Part shown: positions 36,998 to 46,149 of the stretch, in pieces
How the letters are laid out: each line of letters opens with the position of its first letter
How positions within the stretch are numbered: position 1 is the first letter of the stretch
DNA from: Chloroflexota bacterium
GTDB taxonomy: Bacteria > Chloroflexota > Dehalococcoidia > Lucifugimonadales > UBA3495
DNA: 64,000 bases
NCBI GenBank assembly: GCA_028874075.1
Contig: JAPPLU010000073.1
Location: 163,828 to 227,827, forward strand
Direction of reading: 5' to 3'
Position numbers and translations under genes: made by a program
The notes under the pieces: model-generated
The model's database searches: none
Seen by the model: only the letters and a program-made list of their open reading frames with translations
Told to the model about the DNA's origin: nothing

Positions 36998-37908
36998 CCT
37001 TTCCGCCCGGCGGCAGCCGGCCTGGGTCCACCCGGACCAGTACCCGTCTCTTCCGATTGCTAGTCGTGGTCAGCCTGGGCCTGGTCGCATTGCTGGGTTG
37101 TGTACAGGTAATAGACCGGCCGGGCGCCCCTACCATCGTGCCGGTTGAGACCCCCGCTCCGGTTACCCCCGTACCGGCGCCGACACCCGCACCGGAACCC
37201 ACATTTACTCCTGTGCCGTCGCCCACGCCGTCGCCCACGCCCAGACCAACCCTTACGCCAGCACCGACACTTACGCCTGTGCCAACTCCTACTGCCACGC
37301 CGGAGCCTACACCCACGCCTACGCCTACACCTACCATCACGCCAGTACCCGAGCCTACGCCCACACCCGGGCCTACGCCCACTCCGACCCCGAAACCGCC
37401 GATACTCATCATCGAGTCGCCCCTGGACCGAAGCATAATCCGGGAAGAGTCGGTTACCATCGAGGGGATAACCAGCCTGGGAGCGTCGGTAAGCGTTCGA
37501 GGAAGGGCCGTAGCCGCCGGCGAGGAGGGCCGGTTCCGGCTGTCCGTTCCCCTGGCGCCCGGTGTGAATAACCTGGACATTTTCGCCATCAATCCTGGCG
37601 GACAGCGGCAGGGAAAGACACTGACCGTTACCTATCTGCCCCTGGAGCCATTCTTCCTGACCATCACCCAGCCTGACGAGCAAGACCGCAGGGTGATGCA
37701 GCCCACCATTCGCCTGTGGGGCCGCACGGCTTCGGACGCCACCGTGGCGGTGAACGGCATTTCCATTCCGGTAGACCAGCTTGGAATCTTTTCCACCACT
37801 ATCAGCCTGCAACCGGGGCCAAACGTCATAAGGGTTGTGGCTACCAGCACCGGTGGGGATGTACTGCGCGAGACCCTGGAGATCGCCTACGAAACTTCCC
37901 AGCCCTGA
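36994..37908 (+). CDS. lipoprotein with Pro/Thr linker and Ig-like domains
   Basis: A 304-residue protein from the ATG at 36994, overlapping the kinase stop by four bases. A signal ending in LGLVALLGC gives a lipobox, so it is probably a lipoprotein. Then follows a ~90-residue run of Pro/Thr/Val repeats (PTPTPTP type), likely an extended wall or surface spacer. Two beta-rich domains follow (IESPLDRSIIREESVTIEG and ITQPDEQDRRVMQPTIRLWG) that resemble glucodextranase-B-like immunoglobulin folds. The tight coupling suggests that it takes part in the signalling of the two-component system. Confidence 0.8.
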   Translation: MTFPPGGSRPGSTRTSTRLFRLLVVVSLGLVALLGCVQVIDRPGAPTIVPVETPAPVTPVPAPTPAPEPTFTPVPSPTPSPTPRPTLTPAPTLTPVPTPTATPEPTPTPTPTPTITPVPEPTPTPGPTPTPTPKPPILIIESPLDRSIIREESVTIEGITSLGASVSVRGRAVAAGEEGRFRLSVPLAPGVNNLDIFAINPGGQRQGKTLTVTYLPLEPFFLTITQPDEQDRRVMQPTIRLWGRTASDATVAVNGISIPVDQLGIFSTTISLQPGPNVIRVVATSTGGDVLRETLEIAYETSQP

Positions 37909-38158
37909 ACTCCCTGAAGGGCTTCCCCGTGCACCAAATTCAGTATCACTGAAACTTCAGGGCGGCCGTATTTCAGGTTCCGGGTAAGCCCATCGGCCCT
38001 GCGAAGGTAGGAACCTCGAACAAGACTGAACTACGGTTGACGTGCATATTCCCTAATGCGATTTCCCTGGCTGAAACTTGACACTACCAACCTTCTCCAA
38101 AACCAGCTATCATCCTGTTAATCCTGCACGTTCGTGTTAATGAAGGAGGCAACCGGCC

Positions 38159-38713
38159 ATGCGTACACCCGTCCTTACCCGCGACAACGTTCCTGAAGCC
38201 CTACGAGAGGCCTTCGACCACGAGACCGCCAATACCGGCGGCACCGTAACCAGCGGCCCAGGCTCTGCCATGATCAACAGCCCGGAGATGCGCCGCCGGG
38301 CGAACAGCCTGGTCAACTACCTGCGCGACGAGTCCACTCTGCCCAAGCGAATCCAGGAACTGGCCATGATTGTCACCGCCCGGGCTAACGACTGCCAGTT
38401 CATCTGGAACGCCCATGCCGCCGGCGCCCGCCGGGAAGGCATTCCCGACGCTTTCGTGGACGCCCTGCGGGACGGTCAGCCCTTGCCCGAGCTTCAGGCC
38501 GACGAGCAGGCCGTGGTCAACCTGGGCCAGGAGTTCTTCAGCACCCGCAAGGTGAGCGATGCAACCTTCCAGGCTGCCCACGATCAGTTTGGCGCCCAGG
38601 GCCTGACCGAGCTTTGCACCCTGTTCGGCTACTATGCCCTGCTGGCCTTCAACGCCAACACCTTCCTAATTGACCTGCCGGAGCAGCGGACGGAGGCAGT
38701 GCTGCCGATTTAG
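38159..38713 (+). CDS. carboxymuconolactone decarboxylase family protein
   Basis: A 184-residue CMD/AhpD-like protein. It has the helical segment RIQELAMIVTARANDCQFIWNAHAAGARREGI, with Cys and His in C-x5-H spacing typical of this family, though the partner Cys of AhpD is absent. The start at 38159 has a strong AAGGAGG at 38143. Such proteins act in antioxidant defence or aromatic/lactone breakdown. It precedes the second DUF1800 cassette but has its own gap and probably its own transcript. Confidence 0.85.
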   Translation: MRTPVLTRDNVPEALREAFDHETANTGGTVTSGPGSAMINSPEMRRRANSLVNYLRDESTLPKRIQELAMIVTARANDCQFIWNAHAAGARREGIPDAFVDALRDGQPLPELQADEQAVVNLGQEFFSTRKVSDATFQAAHDQFGAQGLTELCTLFGYYALLAFNANTFLIDLPEQRTEAVLPI

Positions 38714-38830
38714 TCTCGGGGTTTTGTCCACGAATGGGCAGGGTATTTGCAAACGTATTTCTTGCCCAGGGGCTGCCCTGAGACTCCTCGCATCGATCAG
38801 GGGAAGGCCATAACAGGGGCGCAAAAAATA

Positions 38831-38859
38831 TTGACAGGTAAGAGGGGTTAGGGTATCTT
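38831..38859 (+). promoter_or_regulatory. promoter of cassette 2
   Basis: TTGACA (38831-38836) and TATCTT (38854-38859) with a 17-base spacer. A further TATAAT at 38870-38875 may be a second -10. Confidence 0.6.
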
Positions 38860-39001
38860 TTTTCTACCTTATAATCGATACCAAACAACGGCCTGCAGGG
38901 AGTTCGCTCAGATAGGCGGTTGCCGGGTATCGGTTAGGTCTGGTTAATTGCCGGGCCAGCGGAATCAGCGAATTGAAAGTTAAAAGCTAAAGGAGGACTG
39001 T

Positions 39002-40420
39002 ATGGCTGATCAACAAGATGTTGCCTTGATGGCCCACCTGTTGCGACGTGCCGGTTTCGGCGCCAGCCGCGACGAGATCGAGGCCAAGGCTGCCCAGGGT
39101 TACGACAGTGTCGTTGAAGAACTGCTCAATCCCAGCTCAGTGCCCAATGTTGAAGAAGACCTGCTGATGCGGTACATGCCGGCCTATCACGAAGCGGCCG
39201 CCATCGAGACCAACATACAGGCGTGGGTTTGGCGCATGATCAACACCCCCCGCCAGTTGCAGGAAAAGATGGCTCTCTTCTGGCACATGATCTTCTGCGC
39301 CGGTCACTCCAAGATCGACAGCGGCCAGGAAATGGGCCGAATGATCGCCATGTTTCGGGAACACGGTATGGGCAACTTCCGCAACCTGCTGTGGCTGCTG
39401 TCCACCAGTCCCGCCATGGTCTACTATCTCGACAACAGCGAGAGCCACAAGGAAAACCTGAACGAGAACTACGGACGGGAACTGCTGGAGCTGTTCTCCC
39501 TGGGCGTTGGCAAGGACGAGGAGTTCAACTACTCCGAGGACGACGTAAAGGCTTGCGCTCGCGCCTTCACCGGCTGGAACATCGCCCCTTCCTACCCGCC
39601 CTTCCCCTACGGCCGCAGCCCCTGGGAGTTCCGATTTGACCCGGCCGACCACGATGACAGCGAGAAGACCTTCCTGGGTGAGACCGGTAACCTGAATGGC
39701 GATGACGTGCTGGATATTATATGCAAGCAGCCGGCCACCGCCCGCTTCGTGGCCCGCCATCTCTATAACTTCTTCGTTGCCGACGACGTGCAGATTCCGG
39801 CTTGGCGTCTGACTCCTCCGCGGGACATGAAGGCCATCGAAGCCATGGAGCAGGCCTACTTTGACTCCGGCTACGAGATCAAGGCCGTGCTGGAAGTCCT
39901 GTTCAAGTCCGACTTCTTCAAGGCCGAGGATGTTCGGTTCGCCAAGGTCAAGAACCCCGCCGAGATGGTGGTTAGCACCATGCGCCTGGTGGGCGAACAC
40001 CGGGATATCCAGCCCGGCCTGTTCGAGTTCTCCCAGGAGCCCAAGTACATGGGCATGGACCTGATGAATCCTCCGACGGTTGAAGGCTGGCACACCGGCC
40101 GCGAGTGGATCGACAGCGGCACCCTGGTGGAGCGGATCAACTTCGCCGCCGACTTGATGGGCAACACCGAATTGCCCGGCGTTCAGTCCCTGGTAGGTCG
40201 CCTGATGGCCCAGGGCGACTCCCTGACCCCGGACCAGTTCGTGGCGGGCTGCCTGGACCTGACCGGTCCGCTGATCGTTACGGACGACACCCTCCAGCAG
40301 CTTCGGGCCCACGCGTCCAAGGATGGCAACTTGACCACCGCCAACCAGGCCGAGTTTTCCCGCCGCGCCGGCGAAATGTTCCAGATGATTGCCGCTACGG
40401 CAGAGTTCCAGTTCGAGTAA
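39002..40420 (+). CDS. DUF1800 family protein (cassette 2)
   Basis: A 472-residue DUF1800 protein, clearly paralogous to the one at 2216-3625. The same motifs appear: LLRRAGFGASRDEIE, EKMALFWHMIFCAGHSKID, NENYGRELLELFSLGVG, YSEDDVKACARAFTGW, DHDDSEKTFLGETGNLNGDD, and PPTVEGWHTGREWID near the C-terminus. The strong AAAGGAGG ribosome binding site suggests good expression. No signal peptide is visible. Its role is unknown. Confidence 0.9.
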   Translation: MADQQDVALMAHLLRRAGFGASRDEIEAKAAQGYDSVVEELLNPSSVPNVEEDLLMRYMPAYHEAAAIETNIQAWVWRMINTPRQLQEKMALFWHMIFCAGHSKIDSGQEMGRMIAMFREHGMGNFRNLLWLLSTSPAMVYYLDNSESHKENLNENYGRELLELFSLGVGKDEEFNYSEDDVKACARAFTGWNIAPSYPPFPYGRSPWEFRFDPADHDDSEKTFLGETGNLNGDDVLDIICKQPATARFVARHLYNFFVADDVQIPAWRLTPPRDMKAIEAMEQAYFDSGYEIKAVLEVLFKSDFFKAEDVRFAKVKNPAEMVVSTMRLVGEHRDIQPGLFEFSQEPKYMGMDLMNPPTVEGWHTGREWIDSGTLVERINFAADLMGNTELPGVQSLVGRLMAQGDSLTPDQFVAGCLDLTGPLIVTDDTLQQLRAHASKDGNLTTANQAEFSRRAGEMFQMIAATAEFQFE

Positions 40421-40442
40421 TACAGTAGAAGGAGAAGAGACT

Positions 40443-41579
40443 ATGGTTTCTACGCAGAAAGACCCGGTACTGGCCGTGCTGTCCCTGTCCGGCGGCAACG
40501 ATGGCCTGAATACCGTGATTCCTTATAACAACCCCCTGTATCGGGACTATCGCCCCACCCTGGGCATTCCCGAAGGACAGATCATCTCTATTAACGACCA
40601 GTTGGGCTTCCATCCCACCATGGGTCCGTTGAAGAAGTTCTGGGACGAAGGCAAGCTCGCCATATTCCTGGGCGTCGGCTACGACAACCCCAGCTACTCC
40701 CACTTCCGATCCATGGACATCTGGCACACCTGCGAACCCGACAAGATCGGCACCGAAGGCTGGCTGGGTCGCGTCCTCAAGGAAATCGACCCCACTGCCG
40801 AGAACGTGCTTTGCGGCGTTAACTTCGGCCGCGGCCTTCCCCGCGCCCTGGTAATGGAAGGTGTGCCCGTGGCCTCCGTCGGCAACCTGGAGACCTACGG
40901 CCTGCTCACCGGCATCGATGGCGAGGGCCAGCGCGATCAGGCCCTGGATGTCTTCGGCCGCATGTACTCCCCGGCCATGGGCAGCGGCGCCGTGATGGAT
41001 TACATCCACAGCACCGGCACAAACGCCCTTAAGGGCGCTGATATCCTGGCCACCGCCCCCGACAAGTACACCTCCGAGGTTGAGTACTCCAACACCGACG
41101 TGGGCCAGTACATGAAGAACATCGCCCAGACCCATCTGGCCGAGTTCGGCAGCCGGGTGCTTTACACCACCTCGCCGTACAACATCTTCGACACCCACGC
41201 CAACCAGGCCTCCCTGCACTCCGGCCTGTGGAGCGATGTCTCCAACAACGTGGATACGTTCTACCAGGACCTGCGGGATCACAACGCCAGCGACAACGTC
41301 ATGCTGCTCATGTTCACCGAGTTCGGTCGCCGCATTTCCGACAACGGTTCCGGCACCGACCACGGCGCCGGCGGCATTGCCTGGGTTGTGGGCGAGAACG
41401 TTAAGGGCGGCATCTACGGCGAGTACCCGTCCCTGGAGCCCAGCCAGCAGGAGGAGGGCGGAAACCTCAAGTACAGCATGGACTTCCGCTCCATCTACAC
41501 CACCATCGTAGAAGACTGGTTCAAGATGGACGCCCAACCCATCGTCGGCGGTTCCTTCGAGAAGGTCAACTTCCTCTAG
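40443..41579 (+). CDS. DUF1501 family protein (cassette 2)
   Basis: A 378-residue DUF1501 protein of the same length as its cassette-1 paralogue. It starts MVSTQKDPVLAVLSLSGGND and has HFRSMDIWHTCEPDKIGTEG and EFGRRISDNGSGTDHGAGG. The start at 40443 follows AGAAGGAGAAG. The gap to DUF1800 is 22 bases, so both are on one transcript. No Tat signal is seen. Confidence 0.9.
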   Translation: MVSTQKDPVLAVLSLSGGNDGLNTVIPYNNPLYRDYRPTLGIPEGQIISINDQLGFHPTMGPLKKFWDEGKLAIFLGVGYDNPSYSHFRSMDIWHTCEPDKIGTEGWLGRVLKEIDPTAENVLCGVNFGRGLPRALVMEGVPVASVGNLETYGLLTGIDGEGQRDQALDVFGRMYSPAMGSGAVMDYIHSTGTNALKGADILATAPDKYTSEVEYSNTDVGQYMKNIAQTHLAEFGSRVLYTTSPYNIFDTHANQASLHSGLWSDVSNNVDTFYQDLRDHNASDNVMLLMFTEFGRRISDNGSGTDHGAGGIAWVVGENVKGGIYGEYPSLEPSQQEEGGNLKYSMDFRSIYTTIVEDWFKMDAQPIVGGSFEKVNFL

Positions 41580-41693
41580 GCCCCATTGGCTGACGGCAAG
41601 TAAACAACGCATAGATCCGGCGGCTCCGGTCCGCATCCCTGGGAAGGGGCCGGCGCCCCGGAACAACACAAAGCAGAAAGACGAGGTAAGAGC

Positions 41694-42698
41694 ATGAGCA
41701 CCCATTTCTTTGGTCTTACCAGCCGGACTTACGAGTACAGCCACTCGGTGGGCCGTAACGAGTTCGCTGGTACGGGTTTCCGAAACCCTTCAGACATGGC
41801 AGTGGATGCCGAGGGCACGGTGTACGTAGTCAACCGGTCCTACGAGAATCGGCCCGACGGTGTCCGCGTAACTGCCTGCACCCTGGACGAACAGTACATC
41901 AGCGAATTTGCCACCTATGGCGAGGAAGACGGGAACTTTATCTGGCCTGCCGGCATCGCCCTGGACAGCGAAGAACGACTCTTCATCACCGACGAGTGGC
42001 TGAACCGGGTAACCATCATGTCCAAGGACGGCGAGTTCCTGGGCAAGTGGGGCACCGGCGGTTCCGGCGACGGTGAACTGGACCGCCCGGCCGGCATCGC
42101 CATCAGCGAAGACGGTACCGTCTTCATCGTCGATAGCCGCAACTCCCGGGTCCAGAAGTTCACCCTGGACGGCCAGTACCTGGGTAAGTTCGGCAGCCAC
42201 GGCAGCGGCCCCGGCGAGCTGAACATGCCCTGGGGTATCGACTTGGACAAGGAAGGCAACGTCTATGTGGCCGACTGGCGGAACGACCGCATCCAGGTCT
42301 TCAACTCCGACGGTGAATGGCAGGCCAGCTATGGTCAGTCCGGCGACGGCGTGGGACAGTTCAACCGCCCCAACGGCGTGGCCGTGGACGAAGACGGCGA
42401 TATCTATGTCGCCGACTGGCTGAACGACCGGGTACAGGTCCTGGCTCCCGATGGACGGTTCGTCACCCAGATGGTGGGCGACCACGTAATGTCCCAGTGG
42501 GGCAAAGACAAGCTGCTCTCCAATCCGGACATGATCCGGCAGCGGGCGCTGGCCTTCGCCAACGACCCCACCTACGAACGCAACTTCGCCCACCCCTGCG
42601 CCGTCCGCGTGGACAGCCAGGGCCGGGTCTGCGTCCTGGACCACACCCGTGGCCGCATCCAGGTTTACAGCAAGGTCAAGGACCCGGTGCTGGTCTAG
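41694..42698 (+). CDS. NHL-repeat beta-propeller protein (cassette 2)
   Basis: A 334-residue NHL propeller, paralogue of the one at 4922-5920. Repeats such as RPAGIAISEDGTVFIVDSRN and MPWGIDLDKEGNVYVADWRN are regularly spaced. The gap to DUF1501 (114 bases) is close to that in cassette 1 (124 bases). A strong hairpin follows, ending the transcript. Its partner or ligand is unknown. Confidence 0.88.
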   Translation: MSTHFFGLTSRTYEYSHSVGRNEFAGTGFRNPSDMAVDAEGTVYVVNRSYENRPDGVRVTACTLDEQYISEFATYGEEDGNFIWPAGIALDSEERLFITDEWLNRVTIMSKDGEFLGKWGTGGSGDGELDRPAGIAISEDGTVFIVDSRNSRVQKFTLDGQYLGKFGSHGSGPGELNMPWGIDLDKEGNVYVADWRNDRIQVFNSDGEWQASYGQSGDGVGQFNRPNGVAVDEDGDIYVADWLNDRVQVLAPDGRFVTQMVGDHVMSQWGKDKLLSNPDMIRQRALAFANDPTYERNFAHPCAVRVDSQGRVCVLDHTRGRIQVYSKVKDPVLV

Positions 42699-42733
42699 CA
42701 GCCGTTTCCTGATAGTTGGACACAGACAGTATT

Positions 42734-42761
42734 AAGGGGCGCACCAAGCGGTGCGCCCCTT
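42734..42761 (+). terminator. terminator of cassette 2
   Basis: A perfect 12-base stem, AAGGGGCGCACC (42734-42745) and GGTGCGCCCCTT (42750-42761), with a four-base loop. The downstream T content is modest. Confidence 0.75.
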
Positions 42762-42818
42762 ATGTGTTTGGCAGAGAACCCGCGTCACTGTGGCCGGTGG
42801 GAGGTGCATAGCATCATG

Positions 42819-42853
42819 ACGGTAGGGGCGGGTTTCAAACCCGCCCCTACCGT
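42819..42853. repeat. perfect palindrome of GTAGGGGCGGGTTT type
   Basis: A 17-base arm on each side of one central base, containing GGTAGGGGCGGGTTT and its complement. It sits between two converging genes and may be a mobile palindrome (REP/MITE-like) or a second terminator. Confidence 0.75.
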
Positions 42854-42888
42854 TCCTATCAATTGTCCTTTGGCAATTGACGAAGTTC

Positions 42889-43239
42889 TCACTCCTCCAG
42901 CGGCCCCTCGGGCATGCCGTCGTCAATCCAGCGCGCAATCTCGTCCACCTCGGTCCTGGCAATGAAGGGGCCGCGCAGGGGCATCTTGCCAAAGGTGCCC
43001 ACGCCCCGGTACAGGGATCGGACGAAGTGGGTGTCCCGGCCGGGAACCCCCGGCTCAATGGCCCGAAAGCCATTCAGGACGGCGTTTCTCAGGTCCTCAG
43101 GTGTCTCCCAGTAGTACTCGTGGATGCCGGGGTAGGGTTCTCTCCCCCACCGCTCTTTCCAGCGTTCCATGATATCGCCAATTATTTCCTTGACTCTGGG
43201 CCAGTAGACGGGTTCCGTCTCGGGGTTGGGCTGCGTCAT
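42889..43239 (-). CDS. small protein resembling a haem-less cytochrome-c-like domain
   Basis: A 116-residue protein with a good ribosome binding site (AGGAGAACTACCC before ATG). The last part, KMPLRGPFIARTEVDEIARWIDDGMPE, resembles the C-terminal Met-ligand/WID segment of planctomycete-type cytochrome c domains, but no CxxCH haem motif is present. The first part is rich in Trp and charged residues. The family is uncertain. It is the last gene of a long minus-strand run. Confidence 0.55.
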   Translation of the reverse strand: MTQPNPETEPVYWPRVKEIIGDIMERWKERWGREPYPGIHEYYWETPEDLRNAVLNGFRAIEPGVPGRDTHFVRSLYRGVGTFGKMPLRGPFIARTEVDEIARWIDDGMPEGPLEE

Positions 43240-43338
43240 GGGTAGTTCTCCTGGATTAACTTACACGGATATTCGGGATGAACTGGATAGTTCCGGTCAT
43301 TCATCCTGTTTGTCTTGTCCATCCATGGTTGAATTCTT

Positions 43339-43830
43339 CTAAACCGGATGTTCCTGCACTGACTCCCGCCTGAGCAGTTCCAGCGCGTGGGGCAGGACGG
43401 GCATAACCACTTCCAGGGTTTCCGCCACACCCTTTGGACTGCCCGGGAGGGTAAGGATCAGGGTCTTGCCACGGATACCGGCTACGGAACGGCTGAGCAT
43501 GGCCATGGGGGTAAACTTCAGCGTTTCCGCCCGCATGGTCTCGGCAAGGCCGGGAACCTCCCGATCGATGATGGACAGGCAGGCCTCGGGGGTAACGTCG
43601 TGCGGCCCCAATCCGGTGCCCCCGGTGCTTACGATCAGGTTGACATCGGGAGAATCTGCCCAGTCTGCCATGCGCTGGGCAATCATTTCCTTGTCGTCTG
43701 AAACCACCTCGTAGTGGACAAGTTCGTAGTCTGGCGGGGGCAGCATTTCCTTGATCTTGTCGCCGCTGGTGTCGTCCCGTTGCCCATAGTATCCCGAGGT
43801 GCTGACCGTGAGAACCGCAAGTCCAAACAT
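43339..43830 (-). CDS. MogA/MoaB family molybdopterin biosynthesis protein
   Basis: A 163-residue protein from MFGLAVLTVSTSG, chosen because GGAGGGAAT precedes the ATG. It has STGGTGLGPHDVTPEA, the core motif of molybdopterin adenylyltransferases (MogA/MoaB), and LTLPGSPKGVAETLE. It would help in inserting molybdenum into the cofactor. No other molybdenum genes are nearby. MogA or MoaB cannot be decided from this sequence. Confidence 0.9.
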   Translation of the reverse strand: MFGLAVLTVSTSGYYGQRDDTSGDKIKEMLPPPDYELVHYEVVSDDKEMIAQRMADWADSPDVNLIVSTGGTGLGPHDVTPEACLSIIDREVPGLAETMRAETLKFTPMAMLSRSVAGIRGKTLILTLPGSPKGVAETLEVVMPVLPHALELLRRESVQEHPV

Positions 43831-43880
43831 ATTCCCTCCAAGGAGGAATAATACCATAGGAAGATTATGCGATGAAGTTG

Positions 43881-43953
43881 ATCCACGAATATGCCCGAAT
43901 CCCCACGAATGATTGGAAAGTCATTCGGGAACATTCGTGCCGATTCGTGAATA
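43881..43953. repeat. CCACGAA inverted-repeat element, copy 2
   Basis: The left arm begins ATCCACGAATATGCCCGAAT. The right arm, read in reverse complement, begins ATTCACGAATCGGCACGAAT; the two match imperfectly over about 32 bases. It lies between the mog-type gene and sucD, both on the minus strand. Confidence 0.7.
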
Positions 43954-43975
43954 GACGATCAGCCGGGAAGGGGTA

Positions 43976-44863
43976 TTATCCCATGTCGGCCAGCACCGCC
44001 TGGGCGGTGGCGCCGATGTCGGCGGGGGTGGGAATGATGTGGGCGCCGGCGTCGCGCATGGCCGCAATTTTGGCCTCGGCCCGGGCGCTGTCGCCGGTGA
44101 TGATGGCCCCGGCATGGCCCATACGCTTGCCCGGGGGCGCCGTAGCTCCCACAATCAGGGTGCAGACAGGCTTGGTTACCGACTCCTTGATGTAGGCCGC
44201 CGCTTCCTGCTCCATGGTGCCCCCGATCTCCCCGATGAAGACAATCAAATCGGTGTCGGTGTCTTCGTTGTAGAGGCGCAGGATTTCGGCAAAGCTGGTA
44301 CCGATGATGGGGTCGCCTCCGATACCCACGCAGCTGGACTGGCCTATTCCCAGGTTGGTCAACTGGCCTACGGCCTCATAGGTGAGGGTCCCGCTGCGGG
44401 AAACGACGCCCACCCGGCCGGGCATGTGGATGTTGCCGGGCATGATGCCCACCTTGCAGTGGGCGCCGGGATTGATCATGCCGGGGCAATTGGGGCCGAT
44501 GAGCCGCACATCGGGCCTGGGCTCCAGGTAACGGGCCACCTTGGCCATGTCCTGCACTGGAACACCCTCGGTAATGCAGGCGATCAGGGGTACACCGGCG
44601 TCGGCGGCCTCCACGATGGCATCAGGCGCGAAGGGTGGCGGCACAAAGATAAGCGACACGTTGGCGCCCGTTTCCGCCACCGCCTCTTCCACCGAGTTGA
44701 AGACAGGGACGGTTTCCTCAAACATCTGTCCGCCCCGTCCCGGGGTAACTCCGGCAACCACGTTGGTCCCGTAGGCCATGCCGGCCCGAGCGTGAAAGCT
44801 GCCCTCCCGTCCGGTAATACCCTGGACCAGTATGCGCGAATGTTCGTCTAGGAGAATGCCCAT
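43976..44863 (-). CDS. sucD: succinyl-CoA synthetase alpha subunit
   Basis: Succinyl-CoA ligase alpha subunit (EC 6.2.1.5), 295 residues. The CoA-binding N-terminal domain has [19 protein letters not shown] and GVTPGRGG. The ligase domain has GIIMPG-type [25 protein letters not shown], and the active-site His in [10 protein letters not shown]. It follows sucC by 25 bases. Together they make a citric-acid-cycle enzyme that forms ATP or GTP. Confidence 0.97.
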   Translation of the reverse strand: MGILLDEHSRILVQGITGREGSFHARAGMAYGTNVVAGVTPGRGGQMFEETVPVFNSVEEAVAETGANVSLIFVPPPFAPDAIVEAADAGVPLIACITEGVPVQDMAKVARYLEPRPDVRLIGPNCPGMINPGAHCKVGIMPGNIHMPGRVGVVSRSGTLTYEAVGQLTNLGIGQSSCVGIGGDPIIGTSFAEILRLYNEDTDTDLIVFIGEIGGTMEQEAAAYIKESVTKPVCTLIVGATAPPGKRMGHAGAIITGDSARAEAKIAAMRDAGAHIIPTPADIGATAQAVLADMG

Positions 44864-44888
44864 AGGTGGTAACTACTCCAGGTAATAA

Positions 44889-46043
44889 CTAAGCGGCCTG
44901 CCGGACTGCTGCTGCCGCCTCGGTCAAGGTATCGGCAAAGGTTACGTTGAGGGATGAAGCGCCCAGGATTTCCTTGCCTTCGTCCACGTTGGTGCCCAGC
45001 ATGCGGACGATCAGGGGCAGGTTGGAGTTCATGCGTTCAAAGGCCAGGACAATGCCCCGGGCCGCGATGTCGCAGCGCAGAATGCCGCCGAAGACGTTTA
45101 TCAGCACCCGGTCCACCTTGGGGTCGGACAGGATAATACTCACTGCGCTGGCTACCTTTTCGTCGTCGGCCCCGCCGCCCACGTCCAGGAAGTTGGCTGG
45201 GGCCGCCCCGGCGGCGTTGGTCACGTCCAGGGTGGCCATGGCCAGGCCGGCTCCGTTGACCAGGCAACCCACGCTGCCGTCCAGGTTCACGTAAGCAATC
45301 TCCATGTCGGAAGCCCGGGCTTCCAGGGCGTCCTCCTGGGACCGGTCCCGCAGTTCCCGCAGGTCTGAGTGGCGGAACATGGAGTCGTCTTCCACGTCCA
45401 GCTTGGCGTCAAGGGCCACCACCCGGTCGTCGCCGGTGATGATCAGGGGGTTGATTTCCACCAGCGAGCAGTCGTTCTCGGTGAAGATGCGATACAGGGC
45501 GTTAAGCGCCTGGGCGGCGGGTCGTGCAGGACCTGCCTCCAGCCCCAGGCGGGATACTACCCGCCGCGCCTGGTATGGCATCAGGCCCAGGACGGGTTCA
45601 ATGGGTTCGGTGTGGATGTTATCGGGGTTGGTGGCGGCCACCTCCTCAATGTCCATGCCGCCGGCGGCGCTGGCAATCATCACCGGGCCCCGGAAACCCC
45701 GGTCAATGGTCAGGGCCACGTAAAGTTCCTGCTTGATGTCGGCCAGTTCCTCCACCAGCACCGAGTTTATGGGGACACCCTGCGCATCGGTCTGGCGGGT
45801 TACCAGGTTGCGGCCAATGAAGCCACGGGCTACCTCTTCAGCCTCTTCGGGGGAGCGGACCACCTTGATGCCGCCGCCCTGACCCCGCCCCCCGGCGTGG
45901 ACCTGGGCCTTGACTACCGCCTGCCCGCCCAGCTCCCTGGTGGCCTCTCTGGCTTCTTCCGGGGTGCTGGCCAGGATGCCCCGGGGCACTTCAATTCCGT
46001 AACGGGCGAAAATCTCCTTTGCCTGGTACTCGTGCAGCTTCAT
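44889..46043 (-). CDS. sucC: succinyl-CoA synthetase beta subunit
   Basis: Succinyl-CoA ligase beta subunit, 384 residues, starting MKLHEYQAKEIFARYGIEVP. It has an ATP-grasp domain with VVKAQVHAGGRGQGGGIKVV, EINPLIITGDDRVVALDAKL and the C-terminal GGILRCDIAARGIVLAF. The length is normal. It sits upstream of sucD in the same operon and downstream of hflC. Confidence 0.97.
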   Translation of the reverse strand: MKLHEYQAKEIFARYGIEVPRGILASTPEEAREATRELGGQAVVKAQVHAGGRGQGGGIKVVRSPEEAEEVARGFIGRNLVTRQTDAQGVPINSVLVEELADIKQELYVALTIDRGFRGPVMIASAAGGMDIEEVAATNPDNIHTEPIEPVLGLMPYQARRVVSRLGLEAGPARPAAQALNALYRIFTENDCSLVEINPLIITGDDRVVALDAKLDVEDDSMFRHSDLRELRDRSQEDALEARASDMEIAYVNLDGSVGCLVNGAGLAMATLDVTNAAGAAPANFLDVGGGADDEKVASAVSIILSDPKVDRVLINVFGGILRCDIAARGIVLAFERMNSNLPLIVRMLGTNVDEGKEILGASSLNVTFADTLTEAAAAVRQAA

Positions 46044-46149
46044 CTATGCTCCGTCACATAGGTTGGGCAACGGCCGGACGGCGTTGCCCACGTCAAATGC
46101 TCGCTTTGTTCGTCGCACCTCGAAAGGGCGTCGGAACCAGTCCGGAATG

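Noticed and set aside
39137..41744. Long minus-strand open frames across cassette 2
   Set aside because: They are antisense shadows of DUF1800 and DUF1501, which have clear family motifs.
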